Origin: Proteus sp. FME41
Lineage (GTDB): Bacteria > Pseudomonadota > Gammaproteobacteria > Enterobacterales > Enterobacteriaceae
Direction: 5' to 3'
NCBI RefSeq assembly: GCF_014897315.1
Contig: NZ_JABUYL010000001.1
Location: forward strand, 1 to 64,000
Length of the DNA: 64,000 nucleotides
This document shows, in pieces, positions 8,879 through 21,959 of the stretch. Both the position numbers and the translations under genes were made by a program. Position 1 is the stretch's first letter; every line of letters begins with the position of its first letter. The notes below the pieces were generated by a model that was given only the letters and a program-made list of their open reading frames with translations, had not been told where the DNA came from and did no database searches.

Positions 8879-10228
8879 TTATTTTACTGGGATTTTTATT
8901 GAGTTGTCAGATTCAATTTCAATAGGAGTTAATGGCGTATCTTCAATAAATTCACTGGATGCTCTGCCACTAAAGACGTCATTCATTCGTTCTTTATCTA
9001 AGGCATTTTCCCAACGAGCAACCACAATACAAGCACACGCATTACCAACAAGATTGGTTAATGCACGACATTCTGACATAAAGCGGTCAATACCCAGAAT
9101 CAACGCCATACCGGCAACAGGAACACTTGGTACAACCGATAACGTTGCTGCTAAGGTAATAAAGCCCGCTCCTGTTACACCTGCGGCGCCTTTTGAACTT
9201 ATCATCGCAACTAAGAGCAACGTAATTTGTTCTGTTAATGACAAATCAATACCGGTTGCTTGTGCAATAAAGAGAGCGGCCATGGTCATATAGATGTTAG
9301 TACCATCTAAATTAAAGGAATAACCTGTTGGAATAACTAAGCCGACGACTGATTTTTTACAGCCTACATCTTCCATTTTACGCATTAAGCTAGGTAACGC
9401 GGCTTCTGAAGATGAGGTGCCTAAGACTAACCAAAGCTCATCTTTAATGTATTTAATTAAAGAGAGAATAGAAAAGCCATTATATTTCGCAACCGCACCT
9501 AATACGACTAAGACAAACAGTAATGAGGTGATGTAGAACGTTAGAACAAGTAAGACTAAGTTGCTGATTGAGGAAATACCATATTTACCGATGGTAAAAG
9601 CCATAGCTCCAAAGGCACCAATTGGTGCTAACTTCATCAGCATGCTTACCATTTTAAAAACGGGATCAGAGAAGTTTTGTAAGAATTTGAGTACCGGTTC
9701 GCCACGCGCATCAATAGAGGCTAATGCAATACCAAAGACAATGGAAACAAAGAGAATTTGTAAGATATTGCCATTAACTAATGGGCTAACAACAGTGTCA
9801 GGGATGATATTCATTAAAAAGCCAACAATAGAAGAATCATGTGCTTTAGTGACATAACTTTCTACTTTGCTTGCATCTAATGAAGCGGGGGAAATATTTA
9901 AACCATCACCTGGGCGAATAACGTTTGCAACAATCAAACCAATGATTAATGCAATGGTTGAAAAAGTGAGAAAATAAGCCATGGATTTACCCGCGACTGT
10001 ACCCACTGCTTTCATGTTGTTCATACCCGCAATACCTGTGACTACCGTTAAGAAGATAACAGGTGCGATGATCATTTTTACAATTTTGATAAATCCATCA
10101 CCAAGCGGTTTAAAGGATTCACCTACATCAGGATAAAAGTGTCCGAGTAAGATACCGAGCAAAATAGCAACGATAACTTGAACATAAAGCACTTTATAAA
10201 GCGGTTGTTTTTTAGTTGAAGTTTGCAT
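8879..10228 (-). CDS. dctA: C4-dicarboxylate transporter DctA, copy 2
   Basis: A 449-residue paralogue of the transporter encoded at 6637-7950, with the same motifs [32 protein letters not shown] and [13 protein letters not shown]. It extends 12 residues further at the C-terminus, ending in an acidic and then basic tail. Much of the two proteins is identical over long blocks, so this is a tandem duplication rather than two distant relatives. Both keep all transport motifs and both look functional. The strongest differences are around residues 115-130 and at the tails. The upstream promoter and TyrR-type box match those of copy 1. Which copy is ancestral cannot be told from the window. Confidence 0.95.
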   Translation of the reverse strand: MQTSTKKQPLYKVLYVQVIVAILLGILLGHFYPDVGESFKPLGDGFIKIVKMIIAPVIFLTVVTGIAGMNNMKAVGTVAGKSMAYFLTFSTIALIIGLIVANVIRPGDGLNISPASLDASKVESYVTKAHDSSIVGFLMNIIPDTVVSPLVNGNILQILFVSIVFGIALASIDARGEPVLKFLQNFSDPVFKMVSMLMKLAPIGAFGAMAFTIGKYGISSISNLVLLVLTFYITSLLFVLVVLGAVAKYNGFSILSLIKYIKDELWLVLGTSSSEAALPSLMRKMEDVGCKKSVVGLVIPTGYSFNLDGTNIYMTMAALFIAQATGIDLSLTEQITLLLVAMISSKGAAGVTGAGFITLAATLSVVPSVPVAGMALILGIDRFMSECRALTNLVGNACACIVVARWENALDKERMNDVFSGRASSEFIEDTPLTPIEIESDNSIKIPVK

Positions 10229-10291
10229 GAAGATTTCCCTGCACCTATTGGTACATTGTTTATATATTTATATGTTAGAAAATGACAGAGT

Positions 10292-10309
10292 TGTAAACTG
10301 AATTTTACA
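10292..10309. promoter_or_regulatory. Perfect TyrR-type box, dctA copy 2 leader
   Basis: TGTAAA-N6-TTTACA, exact to the consensus with a different 6-base centre (CTGAAT) from copy 1 (TTATTA). It lies at nearly the same distance from the inferred promoter as in copy 1. Conserved arms with a drifted centre are what a real protein-binding site would show. Confidence 0.55.
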
Positions 10310-10331
10310 TTATTGTATTTTTATTGATGCT

Positions 10332-10360
10332 AACTTAAATGTACGAGTAAATCAGGTCAA
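10332..10360 (-). promoter_or_regulatory. Candidate sigma-70 promoter, dctA copy 2
   Basis: Minus-strand TTGACC (10360-10355), 17-base spacer, TAAGTT (10337-10332), conserved with copy 1. Between this and the hairpin at 10594 nothing further is recognisable. Confidence 0.5.
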
Positions 10361-10593
10361 TAAAATAAAATCTATTTAGTTAATTATTGAGTGCTGAATC
10401 GTAAAAGAAAGTTAAGAATTTCTGTTTCGTACATTTTTCAGCGTTATTGATGAGGTAATGTGAAATTAGTGATATTTATTCTGATTTTTTTATTATTCTC
10501 AGTATTAAATTTTTGAATATTTTCAGATTAGATTATCTAATATTGTCTTTGAGGGTGTAAATCTATACATACAACAAGAGTTGATACTATGAT

Positions 10594-10634
10594 AACAATT
10601 ACCCTTAGTTGAATTTATGACTAGGGTAATTGTT
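10594..10634 (-). terminator. Long hairpin after yeaK, possible terminator
   Basis: A 15-pair stem with one bulged base (AACAATTACCCTTAGT / ACTAGGGTAATTGTT), 20 bases after the yeaK stop. The trailing T run is poor, so it may be a weak terminator or a 3'-end stabiliser. Confidence 0.5.
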
Positions 10635-10654
10635 AAAGATAAATTGGTTTTTTG

Positions 10655-11152
10655 TTATTCGATTTCTTCGTCACGAATAAAAGAAATTAATTCAGGTTGT
10701 GCGATACGTTTGTAATCCTGAGTATTGAGAATAATTGAGCGCTCTAACGTACCCGCATTAAAAGCTAACTCATCAAAGCGTTCAAACAGTAAAGGGTCAG
10801 CAACAAGTTTTAATGAAGCATGAAAACTAAAAGGAGGTATTGCGCCAAAGACACATTGAGTAAGGTCATTCACTTCTTTAGGACTTGCTAAAGAGGCTCT
10901 TGTGCCTCCTATTTGATGTGCAAGTTTAGTGAGGTCAGCTTGTTTATCTGCAGGTAATATCGCCAGCACATGTTGCTTAATTCCATTTCCTTTTATATGA
11001 CAAACGAGTCCTTTTGCTCCTTGTCCCAATTGTGTTCCTCTAATTTTTGCGACTTCCTCAGAACGACCTGCGGTTGGGTGTTCCATAACACGGTAAGTTG
11101 CGTTGTTGCTGTTTAATAAAGTGGTGAGTTGTTCAAAAATAGTCAAAGGCAT
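10655..11152 (-). CDS. yeaK: YbaK/ProX-type aminoacyl-tRNA deacylase
   Basis: A 165-residue single-domain protein of the INS/YbaK superfamily, matching E. coli YeaK. It hydrolyses mischarged aminoacyl-tRNAs in trans, with reported activity toward seryl-type errors. Diagnostic segments are RSEEVAKIRGTQLGQGAKGLVC, the family lysine in that block, QHVLAILPADKQADL, and GAIPPFSFH followed by DPLLFERFDELAFNAG. I place the start at the ATG of 11152 rather than the TTG codon just before it, because AGGAG then lies 6 bases upstream. It is a single gene with its own 3' hairpin. Confidence 0.85.
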   Translation of the reverse strand: MPLTIFEQLTTLLNSNNATYRVMEHPTAGRSEEVAKIRGTQLGQGAKGLVCHIKGNGIKQHVLAILPADKQADLTKLAHQIGGTRASLASPKEVNDLTQCVFGAIPPFSFHASLKLVADPLLFERFDELAFNAGTLERSIILNTQDYKRIAQPELISFIRDEEIE

Positions 11153-11299
11153 CAATGACTCCTGAATTTAATAGGTGATTTCTTTAGCATCATTATACGA
11201 CTTTAAAAAAAATATTCTGCTATGGTGTTATAAGCTGGTTTTGATTATTTTGATAAGCTTTTCAAATTATTTTGTTACAAATAATAATATGTTAATAGT

Positions 11300-11326
11300 A
11301 TTATCCTATTGAATTAATAGGGTAAT
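11300..11326. repeat. Inverted repeat upstream of yiaY
   Basis: ATTATCCTATT - 5 bases - AATAGGGTAAT, 11-bp arms with one wobble position, in the AT-rich spacer between yeaK and yiaY. It is not followed by a T run. It may be an operator; no regulator is assigned. Confidence 0.4.
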
Positions 11327-11388
11327 TAAATATCTAAATTTAATTGCTTATACTAATATGATAATCAAATTGATATTTATTCATTATT

Positions 11389-11430
11389 TTGATAGTGATC
11401 AATTTAAGAACAAAAAGAATAGAACATATT
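11389..11430 (+). promoter_or_regulatory. FNR-type box and class II promoter of yiaY
   Basis: TTGAT-AGTG-ATCAA at 11389-11402 is a perfect FNR box. A CATATT -10 candidate sits at 11425-11430. If transcription starts near 11437 the box is centred at -41.5, the standard class II activating position. This predicts oxygen-limited expression of the alcohol dehydrogenase gene downstream. Confidence 0.6.
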
Positions 11431-11466
11431 AAAACATAGATTTAACTACTAAAAAGGAAGTCAATA

Positions 11467-12618
11467 ATGGCTGTTTCAACATTCTATATTCCCTCTGTCA
11501 ATAAAATTGGTTCAGGTTGTCTTGCAGAAGCGGTAAGTTCAATGAAAGACTTTGGTTTTCATAAAGCATTAATTGTGACCGATAGTATTTTAAATCAACT
11601 GGGTGTTGTTGATAAAGTCAGTAAATTACTTACAGAAGCAGGTATTTCTAGTGTGACTTATGACGGCACTGCACCAAACCCTACGGTTGAAAACGTTGAA
11701 GCGGGATTAGCTCTGCTGAAAGCAAACCAATGTGACTGTGTCATTTCTTTAGGTGGTGGCTCGCCACATGACTGTGCTAAAGGTATCGCTTTAGTGGCCG
11801 CTAATGGCGGAAAAATTGCAGACTACGAAGGCGTTGACCGTTCAGCTAAACCACAATTACCACTGATTTCAATCAACACCACAGCAGGTACTGCATCAGA
11901 AATGACGCGTTTTTGTATTATTACTGATACTGCGCGTCATATCAAAATGGCTATCGTTGATAAAAACGTTACCCCAATCTTATCTGTAAATGACTCAGAG
12001 TTAATGATTGGCATGCCTAAAGGTTTAACCGCTGCAACAGGTATGGATGCATTAACTCATGCTGTTGAAGCCTATGTTTCAATTGCTGCAAACCCAATTA
12101 CAGATGCCTGTGCATTAAAAGCCGTGACAATGATCAGCCAATCTTTACGTAAAGTTGTTGATAACGGTGGCGATGAACAAGCACGTGAAAATATGGCGTA
12201 TGCTCAATTCTTAGCAGGTATGGCATTTAATAACGCATCGTTAGGTTATGTACACGCTATGGCTCACCAATTAGGTGGTTTCTATAACTTACCTCATGGT
12301 GTGTGTAATGCTGTTTTACTGCCACATGTTCAAGCTTATAACATCCAAGCAGCAGCAGGTCGTTTAAAAGATATTGCACAAGCAATGGGTGTTGATGTTT
12401 CTGCAATGAGTGATGAGCAAGGCGCTAAAGCATGCATCGAAGAAATTCGTAAAATGGCAAAAGACGTGGGTATTCCAGCAGGCCTGAAAGAGTTAGGCGT
12501 AAAAGAAGAAGACTTCAAAACATTAGCTGAAAATGCGCTGAAAGATGCTTGTGCAATCACTAACCCAGTTCAGGGTTCTGAAAGTGATGTTATCGAGTTA
12601 TTCCGCCAAGCAATGTAA
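11467..12618 (+). CDS. yiaY: Iron-containing alcohol dehydrogenase
   Basis: A 383-residue enzyme, same length as E. coli YiaY and highly similar throughout. It belongs to the group III iron-dependent alcohol dehydrogenases that interconvert alcohols and aldehydes with NAD(H). Nucleotide-binding motif [14 protein letters not shown] and [14 protein letters not shown] are present. The metal ligands are an Asp and three His in [27 protein letters not shown] and [14 protein letters not shown], all intact. The ATG at 11467 follows AAAAAGGAAG. It stands alone behind an FNR-type promoter and ahead of a strong terminator. The physiological substrate is not evident from the sequence. Confidence 0.93.
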   Translation: MAVSTFYIPSVNKIGSGCLAEAVSSMKDFGFHKALIVTDSILNQLGVVDKVSKLLTEAGISSVTYDGTAPNPTVENVEAGLALLKANQCDCVISLGGGSPHDCAKGIALVAANGGKIADYEGVDRSAKPQLPLISINTTAGTASEMTRFCIITDTARHIKMAIVDKNVTPILSVNDSELMIGMPKGLTAATGMDALTHAVEAYVSIAANPITDACALKAVTMISQSLRKVVDNGGDEQARENMAYAQFLAGMAFNNASLGYVHAMAHQLGGFYNLPHGVCNAVLLPHVQAYNIQAAAGRLKDIAQAMGVDVSAMSDEQGAKACIEEIRKMAKDVGIPAGLKELGVKEEDFKTLAENALKDACAITNPVQGSESDVIELFRQAM

Positions 12619-12660
12619 TATTTAAGAAATACAAAAATAGCTAACTCACTATTTTTCTAA

Positions 12661-12693
12661 AAAAAGCCGATACGCTTATTGTATCGGCTTTTT
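12661..12693. terminator. Bidirectional terminator between yiaY and the his operon
   Basis: Perfect 13-bp stem AAAAAGCCGATAC / GTATCGGCTTTTT with a 7-base loop, serving both convergent transcripts. Confidence 0.9.
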
Positions 12694-12702
12694 ATTGATA
12701 CA

Positions 12703-13319
12703 TTACTCTGCTTTTTTATGGCGTTCTTGCAGGCAACCTATCACATCGGAGAGTGATAGGGATTGATCTTGTAATAATACCATTAAGTGATAGAGCAAAT
12801 CAGAGGCTTCATTTCTTAGCTCTTCTCTGTCATTAACCGTGGCAGCTAATGCTGTTTCTACACCTTCTTCACCCACTTTTTGAGCGATACGTTTTGTACC
12901 ACTGGCGTAAAGGCGAGCAGTGTAAGAGCTATCCGGTGAGGCATGTTTACGTTCACGTAATATATTTTCAAGCTCATAGAGAAATCCCCACTGGCTTTGC
13001 GCGGGTGCAAAGCAGCTTTCAGTACCATTATGGCAAGTTGGGCCAATGGGATTAGCTAAAATTAATAGAGTATCATTATCACAATCAGGGTAAATATTGA
13101 CTAATTTTAGGAAGTTGCCTGATGTTTCACCTTTCGTCCATAAACGTTGCTTAGTGCGGGAATAGAAGGTGACATTTCCACTTTCTAATGTCACATCTAA
13201 TGCTTCTTTGTTCATATAACCTAGCATTAATACATCGCCTGAAATGGCATTTTGGATAACCACAGGCATGAGGTTATCGACTTTTTCCCAATCTAATTGC
13301 GCTAATGTTTCATTATTCA

Positions 13320-13320
<1 letters not shown>
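12703..13320 (-). CDS. hisI: Phosphoribosyl-AMP cyclohydrolase / phosphoribosyl-ATP pyrophosphohydrolase
   Basis: A 205-residue fused enzyme for the second and third steps of histidine synthesis. Residues 1 to about 110 are the zinc-dependent cyclohydrolase with [17 protein letters not shown] and the cysteine segment [11 protein letters not shown]. Residues about 115-205 are the helical pyrophosphohydrolase with [12 protein letters not shown] and [13 protein letters not shown]. It is the last gene of the operon and its start shares one base with the hisF stop, so translation is probably coupled. A terminator follows directly. The length fits the enterobacterial form. Confidence 0.97.
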
Positions 13321-14818
<1,498 letters not shown>

Positions 14819-15409
14819 TTACATCTCCAAAAAGTTCTTGATAAGTTGAGCACCAGCTTTTCCTGAACGCTCTGGGTGAAATTGCACTCCATAAAAATTA
14901 TCTTTTTGAATGGCACTACTAAAACGCGAGCCGTATTCAGTTTCAGCAATCGTTGATTCATTGAGTGCTAAAGCGTAACTATGAACAAAATAGAACCAAG
15001 CATCGTCACCAAGATCACGAAAAAGAGGATGAGCAGGTTTTGCTAATACTTGATTCCACCCCATATGAGGCAATGGCAATCCCGCTGTATCAAGTTTATC
15101 AATAGTGCCATCAACTAAACCCAATAAAGGGATCCCTTTTCCTTCTTCGCTTAGTGAAGCCAAAATTTGCATTCCTAAACAAATACCTAAAACAGGTTGC
15201 GTTAACGCTTTAATTAGAGGAATTAGCTCGCGTGCTTTGAGTTGTTCCATCGCGGCTTTAGCTGTTCCTACACCGGGTAAAAAGAGTTTATCCGCAGATA
15301 GCACAATATTTTTTTCATAGGAAACAATGGGATCATAACCGAGTCGCTTAACGGCGTAAGCGACGGAGGCTAAATTGGCACAACCTGTATCAAGAATAAC
15401 CACTTTCAT
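14819..15409 (-). CDS. hisH: Imidazole glycerol phosphate synthase, glutaminase subunit
   Basis: A 196-residue class I glutamine amidotransferase that releases ammonia for HisF. The nucleophile cysteine is in [10 protein letters not shown] and the catalytic His and Glu in [11 protein letters not shown] set the start at the ATG of 15409, whose A is also the last base of the hisB stop, giving the same length as E. coli HisH. A GTG one codon upstream is possible but gives a longer form. The tight overlap with hisB fits translational coupling in the operon. Confidence 0.96.
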   Translation of the reverse strand: MKVVILDTGCANLASVAYAVKRLGYDPIVSYEKNIVLSADKLFLPGVGTAKAAMEQLKARELIPLIKALTQPVLGICLGMQILASLSEEGKGIPLLGLVDGTIDKLDTAGLPLPHMGWNQVLAKPAHPLFRDLGDDAWFYFVHSYALALNESTIAETEYGSRFSSAIQKDNFYGVQFHPERSGKAGAQLIKNFLEM

Positions 15410-16476
15410 CACAGTACACCTTTTGAGCTGGGTAATGTATTGCCTTCAACACGAATGGCTTGGCGTAATGTACGACCGAAGACTTTAAATAAGCTTTCAG
15501 CTTTGTGGTGATCGTTTTTGCCTTTTGATTTCAGGTGTAATGTGCATCCCATGGTGTAAGAGAGTGAACGGAAAAAGTGTTCAATCATCTCTGTACTTAA
15601 ATCACCGACACGCTGATATTTAAATTCGGCTTTGTATTCAAGATGTGGACGACCAGAAATATCTAACGCACAACTTGCTAGGCATTCATCCATTGGTAAT
15701 GTAAAGCCGAAACGAGCAATACCGCGTTTATCACCTAAGGCTTCACGTAATGCTTCACCCAAAGCAAGACCAGTGTCTTCAACCGTGTGGTGATCATCAA
15801 TCACTAAGTCGCCTTGTACATCGATGTTCATACGAAAACCACCATGAGTGGCAATTTGATCAAGCATATGATCAAAGAAACCCACGCCAGTGCTGATTTG
15901 GCTATCACCTTCACGATCAAGCCAAATATCAATGGCAATTTTTGTCTCTTTGGTTTTGCGCTCAACATGAGCATAGCGATCTTTTTTCGTGAGTTGTTCT
16001 GTGATAACCGCCCAGTTAAGCTCATTAGCATTATAAAACAGGCCTTTGATACCCATATTTTCAGCTAACTGAATATCAGTTTGTCTATCACCAATGACAT
16101 AGCTGTTATCTTTATCTAGTGCACCATCAACTAAATACTGGGTGACAAGCCCTGTTTCTGGTTTGCGACAAGGGCAGTTGTCTTCAGGTTTATGAGGACA
16201 AATTAACACATCATCAAATGAGATCCCTTGAGATGAGAAAACTTGCATCATTAAATTATGAGGCGGATCGAAATCTGCTTGAGGAAAACTTTCTGTGCCT
16301 AATCCGTCCTGATTTGTGATCATAATGAGTTTATAACCCGCCTTTTGCAGAGCAGTAAGTGCGGGGATCACGCCATTTTCAAAGGCTAGTTTATCAAGTC
16401 TATCAACTTGGTAATCTGTTGGTGGCTCAGTGATTAAAGTACCATCACGGTCAATAAAAAGAATTTTTTGGCTCAT
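15409..16476 (-). CDS. hisB: Histidinol-phosphatase / imidazole glycerol-phosphate dehydratase
   Basis: A 355-residue fusion, as in E. coli. Residues 1 to about 165 are a HAD-type phosphatase with FIDRDGTLI (nucleophile Asp), a zinc loop [14 protein letters not shown] and [10 protein letters not shown]. Residues about 168-355 are the manganese-dependent dehydratase with [34 protein letters not shown] and [10 protein letters not shown]. The two activities are the sixth and eighth steps of the pathway. It begins 49 bases after hisC ends. Confidence 0.97.
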   Translation of the reverse strand: MSQKILFIDRDGTLITEPPTDYQVDRLDKLAFENGVIPALTALQKAGYKLIMITNQDGLGTESFPQADFDPPHNLMMQVFSSQGISFDDVLICPHKPEDNCPCRKPETGLVTQYLVDGALDKDNSYVIGDRQTDIQLAENMGIKGLFYNANELNWAVITEQLTKKDRYAHVERKTKETKIAIDIWLDREGDSQISTGVGFFDHMLDQIATHGGFRMNIDVQGDLVIDDHHTVEDTGLALGEALREALGDKRGIARFGFTLPMDECLASCALDISGRPHLEYKAEFKYQRVGDLSTEMIEHFFRSLSYTMGCTLHLKSKGKNDHHKAESLFKVFGRTLRQAIRVEGNTLPSSKGVL

Positions 16477-16525
16477 GGTTGAGATCCCTCAGTTGCGATT
16501 TTTTGTTGTTATCGTTTTTAATGTT

Positions 16526-18924
<2,399 letters not shown>

Positions 18925-18933
18925 TATTTCACC

Positions 18934-19833
18934 TTATTCCATCATTTTTTCTATTGGTAAAACAAGAATTGAACTTGCACCTAATGCTTTAAGTTTTTCC
19001 ATTGTTTCCCAGAACAGGGTTTCACTGCTGACCATATGCATAGCAACACGATTTTGATCGCCAGCAAGCGGTAGAATAGTGGGTCTTTCGGCACCGGGGA
19101 GCAGTGCAATGACATCTTCAAGACAATCACTAGGTGCGTGTAACATAATGTATTTTGATTCACGAGCTTGGATAACACCTTGAATACGTGTCAGTAAGCG
19201 GTCGATAAGAGCTTGCTTATCGGTATCCATTTCACCATCACGTTGAATTAAGCACGCTTTTGAACGATAAATAACTTCGACTTCTTTCAAGCCGTTTGCT
19301 TCAAGTGTTGCACCGGTTGAGACTAAGTCACAAATTGAGTCAGCAAGACCCGCACGAGGTGCGACTTCAACTGAGCCATTTAATAGGCATGATTTAAAGG
19401 CAATCCCTTTTTGGTCTAAGTAGCGTTTTAATAGATTAGGGTAGGATGTCGCGATACGAGTGTTATTAAGGCACTCTGTACCTTGATAGTTAAAATCGAC
19501 AGGTGTCGCAAGAGATAAACGGCAACCTCCAAAATCGAGGCGGCGTAATGTTACATAGCTTGGGTTTTCACCTTGTGAACGACGTTTTAATAATTCTTCT
19601 TCTAATACATTTTCGCCAATAATCCCTAAATCAACAACACCGTCCATAACTAAACCAGGAATATCGTCATCTCTAACACGTAAAATATCGATTGGCATAT
19701 TTTCAGCGTAAGCAATTAGGCGCTGTTGGTTTAAGTTAATTTTGATACCACAGCGTGCTAAAAGGGCACGAGACTCGTCACTTAAACGGCCTGATTTTTG
19801 CATTGCAATTCTTAATCTTGCTTTATCTAACAT
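18934..19833 (-). CDS. hisG: ATP phosphoribosyltransferase, long form
   Basis: A 299-residue enzyme of the hexameric long type, which condenses ATP with PRPP in the first, feedback-controlled step. The start [15 protein letters not shown], the [13 protein letters not shown] segment and the PRPP loop [14 protein letters not shown] mark the catalytic lobes. The last 75 or so residues form the regulatory domain that binds histidine, ending IEKMME. It is the first structural gene of the operon and follows the attenuator by about 50 bases. Confidence 0.97.
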   Translation of the reverse strand: MLDKARLRIAMQKSGRLSDESRALLARCGIKINLNQQRLIAYAENMPIDILRVRDDDIPGLVMDGVVDLGIIGENVLEEELLKRRSQGENPSYVTLRRLDFGGCRLSLATPVDFNYQGTECLNNTRIATSYPNLLKRYLDQKGIAFKSCLLNGSVEVAPRAGLADSICDLVSTGATLEANGLKEVEVIYRSKACLIQRDGEMDTDKQALIDRLLTRIQGVIQARESKYIMLHAPSDCLEDVIALLPGAERPTILPLAGDQNRVAMHMVSSETLFWETMEKLKALGASSILVLPIEKMME

Positions 19834-19880
19834 AATGTCACCCTATCCTTGTCTTAATTTTTGATTGAAAATTAGCTATA

Positions 19881-19914
19881 AAAAAACCCCGGAAGTTGCC
19901 TTCCGGGGTTTTTG
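19881..19914 (-). terminator. his attenuator terminator
   Basis: GC-rich stem AACCCCGGAA / TTCCGGGGTT with a 6-base loop and a T run on the minus strand, between hisL and hisG. It is the terminator arm of the histidine attenuator. Upstream sequence from the leader stop to here can form the alternative pairings. Confidence 0.92.
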
Positions 19915-19982
19915 TTATTTGTCTGCATTCAGACCACCGGAAGCGTTTCTTAAACGTCTTCCAGCACTCATCGCCTGAAAGA

Positions 19983-20030
19983 CTAGTCAGGGTGATGGTG
20001 ATGATGGTGGTTTAGTTGAATGCTATACAT
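19983..20030 (-). CDS. hisL: his operon leader peptide
   Basis: A 15-codon frame, MYSIQLNHHHHHHPD, with six consecutive histidine codons, followed 70 bases later by the attenuator terminator. When charged histidine tRNA is scarce the ribosome stalls on the His run, the antiterminator forms and the operon is read. E. coli has seven His in the same position with the same PD ending. It is too short for normal gene calling but is unmistakable. Confidence 0.95.
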   Translation of the reverse strand: MYSIQLNHHHHHHPD

Positions 20031-20127
20031 GATTATTTTCCTAGCTAATACACTATTCGTTATTTAATAATGCCCGTTACTATTAATTTGTATTTAGTCA
20101 CACGCATTTGGAATTTGTCTGCCTTTC

Positions 20128-20157
20128 AACCTACATGATTTGCAAAGTAAAAAGCAA
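20128..20157 (-). promoter_or_regulatory. his operon promoter
   Basis: Minus-strand TTGCTT (20157-20152), 18-base spacer, TAGGTT (20133-20128). As I recall, the E. coli and Salmonella primary his promoter has the same two hexamers with the same spacing. Transcription should begin near 20121. The rest of 20158-20363 is AT-rich and presumably holds the divergent yeeZ promoter. Confidence 0.75.
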
Positions 20158-20363
20158 CCTATATTTTAATAATAATTTAATTATTTTGTAACCTTTTGTT
20201 TTTAATGCTATTTAAATATTTCTCTTATTTACTTAATGCGATAAGTGAGCGAGTATATAGAGGTATAGTAAAAACTGGCAAAATATAAGTAGTATTTATA
20301 GGTAATGGCGAAACCTAAATTTTATAGCATACTTTGAATAAGCCATTTAAGTAGGGGAGCAAA

Positions 20364-21185
20364 ATGAAACGAATAACCATCGTTGGATTAGGTTGGTTAG
20401 GTTTACCACTTGCCGCTGCATTACGTGATGCAGGCTACCAAGTTAAAGGGACTAAAACCACCGAAGATGGCGTAGAAGCAGCAAGAATGAGTGGCGTTGA
20501 TTGCTGTTTAGTGAATTTAACACCTGCAATTGAATGTGATAGAGATGATTTTGATTACTTATTGGAAACAGACGTTCTTATTATCACATTACCTCCTAGC
20601 GCTGCTGGTGGCGGTTATGATTATGTTGAAGCCATTCAAACGCTAGTGGATAGCGCAATGTCACGCCATGTAACCAGAGTGATTTATATTAGTTCGACTT
20701 CAGTATATGGCAATCAAACGGGTAATATCACAGAAGAAATGGATATCAAACCAGAAACACAATCAGCAAAAATGTTAGCTGAAGTTGAAAACTGGTTACA
20801 TCGTTTACCGTTGACAACCGTTGATATTCTTCGATTGGCCGGGTTAGTGGGTCCCGGTCGTCATGCAGGACGTTTTTTATCAGGGAAAAAACAGGTAAAA
20901 GGCGCGCACCAAAGCGTCAATTTAGTGCATTTAGATGATGTCATTTTTGCGGTTGAACAACTGCTTGCGCAGAATGAAGGGGGACATTTATATAATTTAT
21001 GTGCGCCAATTCATCCTAAAAAGAAAGATTTTTACGCTAGGGTTTCAACTCAGCTTGAACTTATTCCGCCAGAGTTTGCCGATGAAGATAAACCTTTAAT
21101 TCGTGAAATTGATGGTCAGGAAATTTGTCGGGATCTTGGATTTCATTACCACTATCCAGACCCCGACAAAATGCCGATGAATTAA
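20364..21185 (+). CDS. yeeZ: NAD(P)-binding SDR-type epimerase-like protein
   Basis: A 273-residue Rossmann protein similar to E. coli YeeZ, which also lies beside the his operon. The N-terminal dinucleotide motif is IVGLGWLGLPLAAAL; the YISSTSVYGN segment holds the SDR-like tyrosine; LRLAGLVGPGRHAGRFLSG and VNLVHLDDV follow. The substrate is unknown. The ATG at 20364 has GTAGGGGAG upstream. It is divergent from hisL and converges on gstB, whose stop overlaps its own by 4 bases. Confidence 0.88.
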   Translation: MKRITIVGLGWLGLPLAAALRDAGYQVKGTKTTEDGVEAARMSGVDCCLVNLTPAIECDRDDFDYLLETDVLIITLPPSAAGGGYDYVEAIQTLVDSAMSRHVTRVIYISSTSVYGNQTGNITEEMDIKPETQSAKMLAEVENWLHRLPLTTVDILRLAGLVGPGRHAGRFLSGKKQVKGAHQSVNLVHLDDVIFAVEQLLAQNEGGHLYNLCAPIHPKKKDFYARVSTQLELIPPEFADEDKPLIREIDGQEICRDLGFHYHYPDPDKMPMN

Positions 21186-21802
21186 TTAACTGGCAGTAAT
21201 ACGATATCACGGAATATAGATCGCTCACTTAATTGTGCAAACCACCGCTCAATATGAGGAAAGTGAGGTCTATCTTTGCAAACTTCAAGCCATGGATACA
21301 CCAATGGTGCGATAGCAATATCAGCAAGAGAAAGCATATCACCTGCAAAATAAGGTGTTTTTGCCAGTTGGTTATCTGCAATTTTTATCAGTTTGTTAAG
21401 CTTTTCTTTTAATGCTTCAACAAGCTCGGGGTTCTGTTGCTCTTTAGGTGTACGAACAATCATTATCATCATTTGTTGAATGGGTGAAAATAGGCTGCCA
21501 TTTGACCAATCCATCCATTTTTCTACATTTGCTCGTTGTTTAGGGTCAATTGGATAGAGTGCATTATTCTCATATTTTGAGCATAAATAACGAATAATGG
21601 TATTAGACTCCCATAACACAAAGTCATCATCTTGTAATGTTGGGATAGAAGCATTGGGATTCATTGCTAAATAATTTGCTTCATTGAGTCCGCCAAATGG
21701 GCCCCCAACATCAATTTGCTCATAAGAAACATTTAACTCTTTTAAGCACCAAAGCACTTTTTTAACGTTAGATGAGTTTTTTCTACCCCAGACTTTTAAC
21801 AT
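21182..21802 (-). CDS. gstB: Glutathione S-transferase GstB-like
   Basis: A 206-residue cytoplasmic transferase. The N-terminal thioredoxin-like domain (1 to about 80) carries WGRKNSSNVKKVLW, NPNASIPTL and the glutathione-binding LWESNTIIRYL. The C-terminal helical domain includes KWMDWSNGSLF and the N-capping segment FAGDMLSLADIAIAPLVY. It resembles E. coli GstB, known to act on bromoacetate-like compounds and to affect aldehyde tolerance, but the substrate here is inferred. The 3' end overlaps that of yeeZ on the opposite strand. Confidence 0.85.
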   Translation of the reverse strand: MLKVWGRKNSSNVKKVLWCLKELNVSYEQIDVGGPFGGLNEANYLAMNPNASIPTLQDDDFVLWESNTIIRYLCSKYENNALYPIDPKQRANVEKWMDWSNGSLFSPIQQMMIMIVRTPKEQQNPELVEALKEKLNKLIKIADNQLAKTPYFAGDMLSLADIAIAPLVYPWLEVCKDRPHFPHIERWFAQLSERSIFRDIVLLPVN

Positions 21803-21959
21803 AAAGGTCTCCTAAACCACGATAAGTAATAAAAATTCCCTCTATAGGGCGCTAAACATGAATATAAGATAAATCTCTATATATCAATGTTGGCGTCTTA
21901 TTCCAGAAAGCCATATAGTAGGAAAGCTTTAACAAATTGATATAAAAGGGTGATCGGTA

